Positions 8,346 through 16,420 of a stretch of DNA of 33,311 bases are shown piece by piece; within the stretch, counting starts at the first letter, position 1, and every line of letters begins with the position of its first letter. The DNA is from Pseudomonadota bacterium (GTDB lineage: Bacteria > Pseudomonadota > Alphaproteobacteria > Caulobacterales > Caulobacteraceae): assembly GCA_021808285.1 (NCBI GenBank), contig JAKBBV010000031.1, forward strand, positions 1 to 33,311, written 5' to 3'. The notes below the pieces were generated by a model. That model worked only from the letters and a program-made list of their open reading frames with translations. It was not told where the DNA came from and did not search any database. The translations under genes and the position numbers were made by a program.

Positions 8346-8882
8346 ATGTTGAAGACGCGCGCCCTGACGCTTCTGGGCCTGATCCTCGCGGCCGCGGCCT
8401 CCCGCCTGGCGCCGCATCCCTGGAACCTGACCTCGGTGGCCGCCCTGGCCCTGTTTGGCGGCGCGGCTTTCGATGACCGGCGGCTGGCCTTTCTGGCCCC
8501 CCTGGCGGCGCTGTTCCTGAGCGACCTGGCGCTGGGCCTCTATCCGGGAATGATCTTCGTCTATCCGAGCTTCCTCGCCGTCGCGGCCCTCGGCCTCGCC
8601 CTGCGCGGCCGCCGTCAGCCCCTGCCCATCCTCGCCGCCAGCCTCGCCGGATCGGTGCTGTTCTTCGTCCTGACCAATCTGGGCGTGTGGGCTGAGGGCC
8701 GCCTCTATCCCCACACTCTGGCCGGTCTGAACGCCTGTTTCGTCGCCGCCCTGCCTTTCCTGCGCAACACCGTGGAAGGCGATCTGGTCTATAATCTGCT
8801 GCTGTTCGGCGGTTTCGCCCTGCTTGAGCGTCGCTTCGCCGCCCTGCGCGAGGGCGGGCCCCTGGGGCTGCAGCCGGCCTGA
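8346..8882 (+). CDS. DUF6580-like integral membrane protein, putative transporter component
   Basis: A 178-aa protein with about five membrane helices. The conserved-looking parts are the N-terminal LAAAASRLAPHPWNLTSVAALALFGG, the acidic DRRLAFLAPLAALFLSDLALG, and the C-terminal CFVAALPFLRNTVEGDLVYNLLLFGGF. This pattern matches what I remember of DUF6580 'putative transport protein'. The size and fold recall stand-alone ECF S-components such as the cobalamin transporter BtuM, but I cannot establish homology by eye. I prefer the ATG at 8346, which has AAAGGG six bases upstream, to the in-frame ATG at 8331. Between the Dph6-like and the BtuF-like genes, 15 nt before the latter. Confidence 0.75.
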   Translation: MLKTRALTLLGLILAAAASRLAPHPWNLTSVAALALFGGAAFDDRRLAFLAPLAALFLSDLALGLYPGMIFVYPSFLAVAALGLALRGRRQPLPILAASLAGSVLFFVLTNLGVWAEGRLYPHTLAGLNACFVAALPFLRNTVEGDLVYNLLLFGGFALLERRFAALREGGPLGLQPA

Positions 8883-8897
8883 TTCGAGGAGGGCGCC

Positions 8898-9833
8898 GTG
8901 GCGCCGCCCAGCCGGACCATCGTCTCTCTTCTGCCCGCCGCCACGGAGATGGCCTTCGCCCTGGGCCTGGGCGATCAGGTGAGGGCGGTGAGCCACGAAT
9001 GCGACTATCCCTCAGGCGTTGGCTCGCTTCCTCGCATCACCCGTCCGGCCCTCAAGCTGGAGGGCCTGAGCCAGGCGCAAATCGACCAGGCCGTCAGCGA
9101 CCGCCTGGCCACGGGCGCCAGTCTCTATGAGATCGATGAGATCCTGTTGCGGCGGCTGGCGCCGGACCTGATCCTGACCCAGAACCTGTGCGCGGTCTGC
9201 GCACCGTCCGACCTCGAACTCGGCCCGCTGGCGGCCGGTCTGGATCCCGCCCCCGAAGTCCTGGCCTTCAGCCCCAGCTCGATCGCCGACATTTTCGAGA
9301 ATCTGGATCGGCTCGGACGCTCCACAGGGACATTGACCGCGGCCCAGGCCGTGACGGCGCGGGCGCAGCAGCGCCTGGAGGCGATGTCGTCGCTGCTGAG
9401 CGACGGCGTCCCCCGCACCCGGGCGGTGTTCCTCGAATGGGTCGATCCGGTGTACGGCGCCGGGCACTGGGTCCCGGAGATGGTGCAATTGGCGGGCGGT
9501 TTCGATCCCCTCGGTCGCCCCGGCGTCGATTCCGTGCGCACCGACTGGGAGGATGTGCTCCAAGCGGCCCCGGAGGTGCTGATCCTATCGCCCTGCGGTC
9601 TCAATCTGTCCCGCGCCCTGGAGGAGGGCCGCGCGCTGTTTCGCCGCCCCGGCTGGGATGGCCTGCCGGCTGTCCGCTCCGGCCGGGTGTTCGCCGTGGA
9701 CGCCAACGCCTATTTCGCCAGACCCGGTCCCAGGGTGTCCGAGGGCGTCGAGCTGCTCGCCCATCTCCTGCATCCCGAACTCGTGGACTGGCGCGGTCCC
9801 GCCGACGCCTTCGCTCCGCTGGGCCATGCTTGA
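8898..9833 (+). CDS. Cytosolic BtuF-like cobalamin-binding protein
   Basis: A 311-aa member of the periplasmic-binding-protein fold of BtuF/FhuD (COG0614). It starts directly with the first beta strand (RTIVSLLPAATEMAFALGLG), so it has no signal peptide and should act in the cytosol. Typical blocks of this 'cobalamin-binding protein' group are AVSHECDYPSG, GASLYEIDEILLRRLAPDLI, the Cys pair in QNLCAVCAPSD, EWVDPVYGAGHWVPEMVQLAGG and ILSPCG. The GTG start has GGAGGG five bases upstream. No BtuC or BtuD partner is nearby. The likely role is binding or handling of corrinoids rather than classical ABC import; that is inference from family and neighbours. Confidence 0.85.
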   Translation: MAPPSRTIVSLLPAATEMAFALGLGDQVRAVSHECDYPSGVGSLPRITRPALKLEGLSQAQIDQAVSDRLATGASLYEIDEILLRRLAPDLILTQNLCAVCAPSDLELGPLAAGLDPAPEVLAFSPSSIADIFENLDRLGRSTGTLTAAQAVTARAQQRLEAMSSLLSDGVPRTRAVFLEWVDPVYGAGHWVPEMVQLAGGFDPLGRPGVDSVRTDWEDVLQAAPEVLILSPCGLNLSRALEEGRALFRRPGWDGLPAVRSGRVFAVDANAYFARPGPRVSEGVELLAHLLHPELVDWRGPADAFAPLGHA

Positions 9834-10545
9834 CCGCCGGGCCCTCCTGACCGGCGTCGGAGCGCTGGGCGCCGGTCTGCTCGCCCCGGGCGGAGGACGC
9901 AGCCAGGTCGCCGCGACCATGCCGCCCCCCCCGACGCCCGGCTCCCCTGCGCCTCCGCCGGCGCCCTCGGACACGGACCTTTCCGCCCTGGCCCGGGCCC
10001 AGCTTGACCGCCTCGGTCGCCAGATCCCCCGGCGCGATCGCGTCGTGATGGTGGATTTCGCCCAGCCATCCTGGATCCCCAGACTGCACCTCCTCGACCT
10101 GGAGGGCGGACGACGCGACAGCCTGCTCGTGGCCCACGGTTGCGGGTCCGACCCGGATTTCACCGGCTGGCTAAAGCGCTTCTCCAACCAAGAGGGGTCT
10201 CAGGCCAGTTCGGAGGGCGCCTATCGCGGCGGCGGCGCCTATCATGGCCTCCATGGCCTGTCGCTCAGACTGGATGGTCTGGATCCGACCAACGACCAGG
10301 CGCGACGCCGCGACGTGGTGGTGCATTCAGCCCTCTATGTGAGTCCGGACGTGGTCCGGCTCGCCGGAAAGACAGGCTGGAGCGAAGGCTGCTTCGCCAT
10401 CGATCGGGTCGATCGGGCCCGGGTCCTGGCGACGCTCGAAGGGGGACGCATGCTGTTCGCCGCACGACTGTCGCAGGCGTCCGCCACCGCGGCGGTCACA
10501 GACGCGGTCACAGACGCGGTCACAGGCGCGGTCACAGGAATGTGA
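9826..10545 (+). CDS. YkuD_2-type (L,D-transpeptidase-like) exported protein
   Basis: A 239-aa protein of the 'murein L,D-transpeptidase catalytic domain' family (YkuD_2). An N-terminal twin-Arg/hydrophobic segment (DRRALLTGVGALGAGLLA) indicates export, followed by a Pro-rich linker (33-48). The catalytic pattern is H167 in VVVHSALYV and Cys189 in SEGCFAI, with GGGAYHGLHGLSLRLDG upstream, as in the family. It probably acts on peptidoglycan in the periplasm. ATG 9826 overlaps the BtuF-like stop by 8 nt. The last 16 residues are low-complexity (VTDAVTDAVTGAVTGM), made by a 12-bp tandem repeat, and look like an addition to the fold. Confidence 0.85.
   Translation: MLDRRALLTGVGALGAGLLAPGGGRSQVAATMPPPPTPGSPAPPPAPSDTDLSALARAQLDRLGRQIPRRDRVVMVDFAQPSWIPRLHLLDLEGGRRDSLLVAHGCGSDPDFTGWLKRFSNQEGSQASSEGAYRGGGAYHGLHGLSLRLDGLDPTNDQARRRDVVVHSALYVSPDVVRLAGKTGWSEGCFAIDRVDRARVLATLEGGRMLFAARLSQASATAAVTDAVTDAVTGAVTGM
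10492..10539 (+). repeat. 12-bp tandem repeat, four units, in a gene 3' end
   Basis: Four head-to-tail units of GCGGTCACAG plus two variable bases (10492-10503, 10504-10515, 10516-10527, 10528-10539). The first two are identical; the last two differ at one or two end positions. Twelve bases keep frame, so each unit adds four residues (AVTD/AVTG) to the YkuD_2 protein C-terminus. Probable slippage tract and likely length-variable between strains. Confidence 0.92.
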
Positions 10546-10588
10546 ACTTGCCGTCGACGACGCCGATGAGGCGGATTATGGAGCACGG

Positions 10589-11713
10589 GTGCGTAAACAC
10601 CTCGCCTCTCTCGATGGGCTGAGGGGCGTGGCGGCGCTCGCCGTGGCCCTCAAGCACTTTCAGAACCTCAGCCACATCAACCTGCATCTTCAGCAGGCCG
10701 CCGTGGCCGTGGACCTGTTCTTCGTGCTGAGCGGCTTCGTCATCGCCCAGGCCTATGAGCATCGGCTCGCCGCAGGCCTGAGGTGGGGTGAGTACATGCG
10801 GATCCGTCTGGCGCGCCTTTACCCGGCCATACTGGGAGGTCTGGTGATCGCCCTCATTCTGCGGTTCGCCTTTGGCGGCCCCTATATCTGGAGCTTCACC
10901 TTTCAGTTCGCCCTGCTGCCGGTCCTGGTCGGTCCCATGCTCTATGGCGGCGACATCTTCCCCCTCGATGGCCCGCAATGGTCGCTGTTCTGGGAGGTCG
11001 TGGCCAACGGATTGCACGCGGCGGTGTTCCGCTGGCTGACCCCGAGGCGACTGGCATGGATCATGGCGATCGCCGCCATCGGCCTGGCCTGGGCCGCCTG
11101 GGCCTGGGGGTGGCTGGATGTGGGCTGGACGCGGCGCACCTTCTGGTGCGGCCTGCCGCGGGTCATTTACGGCTTTTCCGCCGGGGTCCTCATCTTCCGC
11201 CTGAAGGCCAGGGGATGGAGCGCGCCCAAGGTTCCCTACCCGCTCCTCCTCCTCGTCCTGGCGCTCTGCATGTTCCGCTGGGCGCCCTCGATAAGGCTCT
11301 ATTGGGCCCGGGACCTCATCCTCGTCATCGTCATCCTGCCGCTCATCGTCGCCTTCGCGGTGAGCGCCGAGGCCAAGGGGCGCTGGATGAAACCCGTCCT
11401 CTGGCTCGGAGCCATCTCCTATCCCCTCTACACCCTCCACGTTCCGCTTCTGCGCGGCTATCGCTGGCTGCTTATGGAGCATCCTCCGATCACGCCCCTG
11501 GAAGGGAAGATCGGATGGGTCCTGGCCTTTGGTGGAACGCTCGCCTTCGCCCACCTCTTCGAGCGCGCTTACGATGCCCCGATCCGCGCCTGGCTGGCCG
11601 GACGGCGGAACAGATCCGCGACAGCCTCGCCGAGGCGGCCCGTCGTCCGCGAGGCGCCCGCCGATCAGCCCGAGGCGCCCGTCCTGGCGAACCCGTCCGC
11701 GCCTCGCCGCTGA
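10589..11713 (+). CDS. Acyltransferase 3 family membrane protein
   Basis: A 374-aa multi-spanning membrane acyltransferase (OafA/NodX type) that transfers acyl groups, often acetyl, from the cytosol to surface sugars. The N-terminal signature is HLASLDGLRGVAALAVALKH, with the conserved Arg and the His of the first helix. Next comes VDLFFVLSGFVIAQAYEHR, then RIRLARLYPA with the cytoplasmic Arg pair. The C-terminal third keeps the ISYPLYTLHVPLLR block, and about 35 disordered Pro/Ala-rich residues end the protein. The start is GTG 10589 with GGAG five bases upstream; no in-frame ATG is near. It follows the YkuD_2 gene by 43 nt. The acceptor is unknown. Confidence 0.88.
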   Translation: MRKHLASLDGLRGVAALAVALKHFQNLSHINLHLQQAAVAVDLFFVLSGFVIAQAYEHRLAAGLRWGEYMRIRLARLYPAILGGLVIALILRFAFGGPYIWSFTFQFALLPVLVGPMLYGGDIFPLDGPQWSLFWEVVANGLHAAVFRWLTPRRLAWIMAIAAIGLAWAAWAWGWLDVGWTRRTFWCGLPRVIYGFSAGVLIFRLKARGWSAPKVPYPLLLLVLALCMFRWAPSIRLYWARDLILVIVILPLIVAFAVSAEAKGRWMKPVLWLGAISYPLYTLHVPLLRGYRWLLMEHPPITPLEGKIGWVLAFGGTLAFAHLFERAYDAPIRAWLAGRRNRSATASPRRPVVREAPADQPEAPVLANPSAPRR

Positions 11714-11721
11714 GTTCCGCT

Positions 11722-11750
11722 TTGGAAATTGGCTCGCGAGAGGCTAAAAC
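11722..11750 (+). promoter_or_regulatory. Candidate sigma-70-type promoter before the second P450
   Basis: TTGGAA (11722-11727) and TAAAAC (11745-11750) are separated by 17 bp and lie 25 nt upstream of the P450 ATG, in the 61-bp gap after the acyltransferase. The spacing is ideal and each hexamer matches consensus at four of six positions. The gap is otherwise AT-richer than its surroundings. Prediction by eye only. Confidence 0.4.
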
Positions 11751-11774
11751 AGGCGCGCGCAGAGGATCCCTGAC

Positions 11775-13019
11775 ATGGCCGACGACGCCCCCCGCCCCCC
11801 CGTTCAGTCCGTTCTGGAGCTGACGCCGCTCAATCCGGCGTTCCGCGACGACCCTCACGCGCTCCTCACACCGCTGCGCGAACAGTTCCCCATGATGCGC
11901 GACGAGATGGGCGGCTCCTACCTGCTGACCCGTTACGAGGACGTCCGGCGCATCGTCACAGACCTTTCCCTGTGGCGCGATCCGCGCAAGGCGGAACCGG
12001 CGGCCGTCATGACCCGGAGGCTGGTGGATCAGTCCGAGGCGCGTCCAGACGGCGACGACGGGATGAGCATCCTCTTTCTCGACGACCCCGACCATGCGCG
12101 TATCCGCACCCCCCTCGCCCAGGCGCTCTACAAGCGAGTCGCCAGGAGCCGGCCCGCGGTGGAAAAGGTGGTGGACGAGACCCTGGACGGGCTCGCCGGG
12201 CGCGACGGGTTCGATCTGATGAGCGCCTTCGCGGTGGTCATTCCCATCGACGTGATTGCGGTGATCCTGGGCGTCGACACCGACCGGCTGACCGAGTTCC
12301 GGGACTGGTCCGAGGGCGTGGTCCAAAGCCTCAATCCCATGCGCAACGCCGAACAGACCGCGCACCTGGAGCGTTCGGGTGTGGCCCTCAACGACTATAT
12401 GACCAACCTCATCGAGATGCGTCGCCGCGAGCCCCGGGACGATCTGGTCTCGGACATGGTCGCCCTGCAGGCCGAGGGCGCGGCGCTCACGGACGCCGAA
12501 ATCCGGACCAATCTCAGCACCCTTCTGGTGGCCGGGAACCTCACCACCACCGACCTGATCGGCAACGGCGTGTGGCTGTTCATGCACCACCCCGATCAGC
12601 TCGCCGCCCTGCGCGCCAATCCTGGTCTGATCAATCAGGCGGTGGAGGAGATCCTTCGCTACGAACCGCCGGTGGACATCACCAGCAGGACCGCCAGTGG
12701 CGAGATGGAGGTGCGCGGCTGTCCGGTCCACAGGGCCCAGGTCATGACCGTGTCCCTGCGCAGCGCCAATCGCGACGAGTCCGCCTTCGAGGCCCCGCAG
12801 GTCTTCGACATCACCAAGAAGCGAACCTCGCACGTCGCCTTCGGCGGCGGCGCCCATATCTGCATCGGCGCGCCGCTCGCGCGTCTGGAGGCCCAGGTGG
12901 CCCTCGGCCGCCTCCTGACCCGATTCCCGAACCTGCGCCTGGCGGACCCTGAGGCGCCGCCGGCCTGGCGGCCCTTGCCCTTCTTCCGCGGCCTGGAGCG
13001 CCTGGAGATGCGGATCTGA
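11775..13019 (+). CDS. Cytochrome P450 with atypical I-helix motif
   Basis: A 414-aa soluble bacterial P450. Heme loop FGGGAHICIGAPLARLE with thiolate Cys363; ExxR at E292/R295; the hydrophobic N-terminus of a membrane P450 is absent. The I-helix reads LLVAGNLTTTD (251-260): the acidic residue that normally precedes Thr-Thr/Ser is Leu here, an altered proton-delivery position seen in some bacterial subfamilies. The substrate cannot be read. ATG 11775 has AGAGGA eight bases upstream. It is transcribed toward the convergent Rieske/BVMO operon, 55 nt away. No ferredoxin or reductase gene is adjacent. Confidence 0.92.
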   Translation: MADDAPRPPVQSVLELTPLNPAFRDDPHALLTPLREQFPMMRDEMGGSYLLTRYEDVRRIVTDLSLWRDPRKAEPAAVMTRRLVDQSEARPDGDDGMSILFLDDPDHARIRTPLAQALYKRVARSRPAVEKVVDETLDGLAGRDGFDLMSAFAVVIPIDVIAVILGVDTDRLTEFRDWSEGVVQSLNPMRNAEQTAHLERSGVALNDYMTNLIEMRRREPRDDLVSDMVALQAEGAALTDAEIRTNLSTLLVAGNLTTTDLIGNGVWLFMHHPDQLAALRANPGLINQAVEEILRYEPPVDITSRTASGEMEVRGCPVHRAQVMTVSLRSANRDESAFEAPQVFDITKKRTSHVAFGGGAHICIGAPLARLEAQVALGRLLTRFPNLRLADPEAPPAWRPLPFFRGLERLEMRI

Positions 13020-13074
13020 GGTCGCGAGACCCGACTGCAGCGGCCACCGCCCACGATCAGGGCGTCGTCGTCGC

Positions 13075-14265
13075 TCATGCCCCCGCGCCCGCGCCGAGAC
13101 GCGCGAGGTCGGCGACATAGCGCGCCACATATTGCCGCGTCCCGGGCTCCATGCGCGAGAACGGCCCCGGGGTATAGGCGCGGGACCTCACCCCGGCCTG
13201 GTTGCGCTCGATGATGGTCTTGTCGGCCTCACTGGTCACCCGCCAGAGCCAGGTCAGGGCGTCGAGGTCATAGTCCGCCCCCGGCCGGGCGGCGCCCTCC
13301 ACCAACCAGATCACCTCCATGCGCGTTCGCTGCGGCGCCAGGGGGATGAAGCGGTAGATCACCCCGTGATCCGCATAGGCGAGAGCGGCGGAAAGATAGC
13401 CCAGCTCGGCGAAGACGCAGCGTCCCCAGAGGGTCGGGGCCGGACCCATGGCCGGGGCGAGCGGGGCGCCGTCTCGCGAGCCGGTGGCGCAGCCCTCCGC
13501 CAGTTCCGAACGCATCACCCGCGCGGTCTCGCGCTCCAGCCCGGACAGTCCCCAGTCCTCGAAGTCCGCGAGTCCCGTGGCGTCGTCCGCCTCCGGCGTC
13601 AGGGTCCGGCGCCCCGGCCGGGCCAGGGCGTGGAGCTGAGCGAACTCGGGATGGGCGGGGCCGCAGTGATAGCACTCGTGATAGTTCTCCATCACCAGCT
13701 TCCAGTTGGCGGCGACCTCGTAGCTTTCGCGGCCGGCGATCTGGGCCTGCGCCCAGCCAAAACGCGCCGTCATCGCCTCCAGGACCGGGCGCGCCAGGTC
13801 GAGGCGGGGCGGGGCGTCCGAGAAGGCGATGAAGATGAGGCCGCCGATCTCGGCCAGGGGCAGGGACTTGAGCGCGAAGGCGGAGCGGTCAAAGCCTTCG
13901 TCCATCTGGGGCGCGGCCACGAGACCGCCATCCAGGCCATAGGACCAGGCGTGGTAGGGACAGGTCAGCAACCGGGAGCGGCCGCGCGGGGCGACGCAGA
14001 TGCGGGAGCCGCGGTGGCGGCAGACATTGGCCAGGGCGCGCAGGGACCCGTCCTCGCCGCGCACGATGATGGCCTCCTCATCGCCCAGAGCGGCGATAAA
14101 CCAGTCGCCGGGCCGAGGCGCCTCGCTGATATGTCCAGCCAGGGTCCATCGCCCGGCGAGGAGGTCGAGGTCGGCGGCAAACACCGGCTCCGACACATAG
14201 GCCTCGCGCGGCAGGCTCCAGCCCTCGCGGGCGACGAACAGCGCTCCGCCCGAGACCGCGTTCAC
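13075..14265 (-). CDS. Rieske non-heme iron oxygenase, alpha subunit (GbcA/CntA-like)
   Basis: A 396-aa mononuclear-iron oxygenase. The Rieske [2Fe-2S] ligands are C82, H84, C102 and H105, in the CxH-x17-CxxH pattern. The catalytic-domain core is NWKLVMENYHECYHCGPAHP, in which H200 and H205 match the two iron His ligands. The residue three before H200, which in ring-hydroxylating dioxygenases is the bridging Asp, is Glu197. This arrangement is known from carnitine oxygenase CntA and related N-demethylating or C-N cleaving oxygenases such as glycine-betaine GbcA. The start is GTG 14265, overlapping the BVMO stop (GTGA) with GGAG five bases upstream; longer in-frame readings run into the BVMO gene. 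No reductase gene is nearby. Substrate not determinable. Confidence 0.88.
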   Translation of the reverse strand: MNAVSGGALFVAREGWSLPREAYVSEPVFAADLDLLAGRWTLAGHISEAPRPGDWFIAALGDEEAIIVRGEDGSLRALANVCRHRGSRICVAPRGRSRLLTCPYHAWSYGLDGGLVAAPQMDEGFDRSAFALKSLPLAEIGGLIFIAFSDAPPRLDLARPVLEAMTARFGWAQAQIAGRESYEVAANWKLVMENYHECYHCGPAHPEFAQLHALARPGRRTLTPEADDATGLADFEDWGLSGLERETARVMRSELAEGCATGSRDGAPLAPAMGPAPTLWGRCVFAELGYLSAALAYADHGVIYRFIPLAPQRTRMEVIWLVEGAARPGADYDLDALTWLWRVTSEADKTIIERNQAGVRSRAYTPGPFSRMEPGTRQYVARYVADLARLGAGAGA

Positions 14266-16208
14266 ACCGGCTCCGGCGCCAGGGCCAAGGTCGGCTGAGG
14301 CGCGCCATCCACGATGAAATCCGCCGGATCGGGCGCCTTGGTGGCGCTCCAATAGTCCACCAGGGGAAAGGGCCAGTTCTGCGACACCCGGCCGAGGCTG
14401 TTCTTATACCAGCTCGTCACCTGCGGCGCGCCCCAGGCCATGCGCGCGTTCTCGGCGTCGACGCGGACATTGAAGGCGTCATGGACCTCGCGCCGGACTT
14501 CCAGGCTGCGGGCCCCCGTCTCGGCCAGAAGCTTCAGGCACCCGACCACATAGCGCACCGAACACTCCGAGAAGAAGATGATCGAGCCGTTGACGACGAT
14601 ATTGGTGTTGGGCCCGTAGAGCATGAACAGATTGGGAAAGCCGGGCGTGGTCATGCCCAGATAGGCCCGGGCGTCGCCGCCCCAGGCCTCGTGCAGCTCG
14701 ACGCCTCCGCGGCCATGGATCCTCATCGGAACCAGGAAGTTGCTGGCCTCGAAGCCGGTGCCGAAGATCAGCACCTCGGCCTCGTGCAAGGCGCCGTCTG
14801 CGGTCTCCACGCCCTCTGGCCGGATGCGGCGGATCGGCGTGGTCACCAGATCCACATTGTCGCGGCGGAGCGCCTGAACCCAGACGCCATTGTCGACCAG
14901 GCCGCGCTTGCCGCCGGGCGGATAGTCCGGGATCAGCTTGGCCGCCAGGTCCGGATCGTCCGGAACCTGGATGCGCACCGCCGCGGCCAACATCTCGCGC
15001 AGCATGGCGTTGGCGGCGCCCACCGCGCCGGGCCCCCCGTTCCAGCCCGGTTCAGCCTTGACCGCCTCGGTGAGGCCGTCGGTGAGCCTCCAGAACAGGA
15101 AGAACCGATACCAGCGGCCATAGAAGGGGACATGCTGGATCAGCCACTTGATCCCCTCCGGCACGTCGTCGTGATAGTTGGGTCCGGGGATCATCCAGGG
15201 CGGCGTGCGCTGAAACACGCTGAGATGGGCGACCTTCGGCGCGATCTCGGGGACGAACTGGAACGCGCTCGCCCCCGTGCCGATCACCGCGACCCTCTTG
15301 CCATCGAGCGGAACGTCGTGGCGCCAGCGCGCCGAATGGAAGCTCGGCCCGGCGAAGTCGTCGCAGCCGTCGATCTGAGGCAGCCGGGGCCGGTTCAGCT
15401 GGCCCACAGCGGTGATCAGGGCCTGGCCCTCGAAGCTCTCGCGCCCGCCGCCGGCCGTGCGCGCGCTCACCCGCCACAGCCCCTGCGCCTCATCGAAGCG
15501 GGCCTCCTCCACCTCGGTCTCGAAGCGGATGTGCCGGCGCAGGTCATGCTTGGCGACGATCCTCTGGAAATAGTCGAGCAGCACCGGCTGGGTGGAATAG
15601 AACTGCGGGAAGTCGTGGTTCGGCTCGAAGCTGTAGGAATACATGTGGTTGGGATTGTCGACCCGACAGCCCGGGTAGACGTTCTCGAACCAGGTGCCCC
15701 CCGCCTCCGCGTTCTTCTCCAGAATGGTGAAGGCGACCCCGGCCTGCTTGAGGCGAATCCCGGTCAAGAGACCCGACATTCCCGCCCCGATGACGATCAC
15801 ATGCAGGCGGCGCGCCGCGGCCTGGAGCGTGGGCTCCGACCAGTCCGGAGCGCGGGGGTCCTCGCCAGAGATGTGCAGCTCTTCCAGCAGGAAGGGGACA
15901 TAGGGGTCGGGAATCTCGGCGCCGGCGATGAAGGTCATCATCCTGCGCACCGTGGCCTCGCTGGGGGGATTGGGAAGACCCGCGCCGTTGAGATAGGCGT
16001 TGATCGCCAGGCGGGCCCGATCGCGGATCCTCTGCTGCACCTCGGCTGAGAGGCCGCCGTCGGAGGCGTCGCCCATGAGCGGATAGACCGGACGCGCGTC
16101 CTCCGCGAGCAAGCCCGCATCGCCGGTCAGATGCACTGTCGCCATGAGCAGGGCCGGAAGGTGCGCGGCGGCAAGCGCCTCCTCCGGAACCGACTTGGGC
16201 TGGGTCAT
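14262..16208 (-). CDS. Type I Baeyer-Villiger monooxygenase, HAPMO-like
   Basis: A 648-aa flavoprotein that inserts oxygen next to a carbonyl using NADPH and O2. An N-terminal extension of about 130 residues precedes the first Rossmann motif VIGAGMSG (139-146, FAD), as in 4-hydroxyacetophenone monooxygenase, which has a similar total length. The BVMO fingerprint F-x-G-x3-H-x3-W is at 285-295 (FAGPSFHSARW), followed by the second, NADPH-binding Rossmann motif VIGTGASA (308-315). A conserved FGTGF block lies near the C-terminal half. ATG 16208 is preceded by AGAGGGAG six bases upstream. First gene of a two-gene operon with the Rieske oxygenase; divergent from glpD. Confidence 0.93.
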   Translation of the reverse strand: MTQPKSVPEEALAAAHLPALLMATVHLTGDAGLLAEDARPVYPLMGDASDGGLSAEVQQRIRDRARLAINAYLNGAGLPNPPSEATVRRMMTFIAGAEIPDPYVPFLLEELHISGEDPRAPDWSEPTLQAAARRLHVIVIGAGMSGLLTGIRLKQAGVAFTILEKNAEAGGTWFENVYPGCRVDNPNHMYSYSFEPNHDFPQFYSTQPVLLDYFQRIVAKHDLRRHIRFETEVEEARFDEAQGLWRVSARTAGGGRESFEGQALITAVGQLNRPRLPQIDGCDDFAGPSFHSARWRHDVPLDGKRVAVIGTGASAFQFVPEIAPKVAHLSVFQRTPPWMIPGPNYHDDVPEGIKWLIQHVPFYGRWYRFFLFWRLTDGLTEAVKAEPGWNGGPGAVGAANAMLREMLAAAVRIQVPDDPDLAAKLIPDYPPGGKRGLVDNGVWVQALRRDNVDLVTTPIRRIRPEGVETADGALHEAEVLIFGTGFEASNFLVPMRIHGRGGVELHEAWGGDARAYLGMTTPGFPNLFMLYGPNTNIVVNGSIIFFSECSVRYVVGCLKLLAETGARSLEVRREVHDAFNVRVDAENARMAWGAPQVTSWYKNSLGRVSQNWPFPLVDYWSATKAPDPADFIVDGAPQPTLALAPEPV

Positions 16209-16420
16209 GGCCGACTCCCTCTGAAAGGACCTGTCTGGCTCCCTACCTAGCCGCCTTCCGCGACGGCGGGGAAGAGCGTCGGCGACGGCGGCTGCACGAG
16301 CGTCTCGGTCTGGAGGCGATGAATCGCACCCTAAAGGCCCAAGGTCATTTGCAATCGCGCCGGACGGCGCCAGAACAGCGGCGCGAACGACGCCCGCAGA
16401 GGCGGACCAGGGAGGCGCCC
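16209..16420. promoter_or_regulatory. Divergent intergenic region between BVMO and glpD
   Basis: 212 bp separating the oppositely transcribed BVMO and glpD starts, so it must hold promoters for both operons. I see no convincing -10/-35 pair or long palindrome. The only notable stretch is somewhat AT-richer DNA around 16320-16355. No regulator gene is adjacent. Confidence 0.4.

Noticed and set aside
13020-13074. Bidirectional terminator between the convergent P450 and Rieske genes
   Set aside because: Only a four-base palindrome (GGTC-GCGA-GACC) is present, with no T- or A-run on either side.
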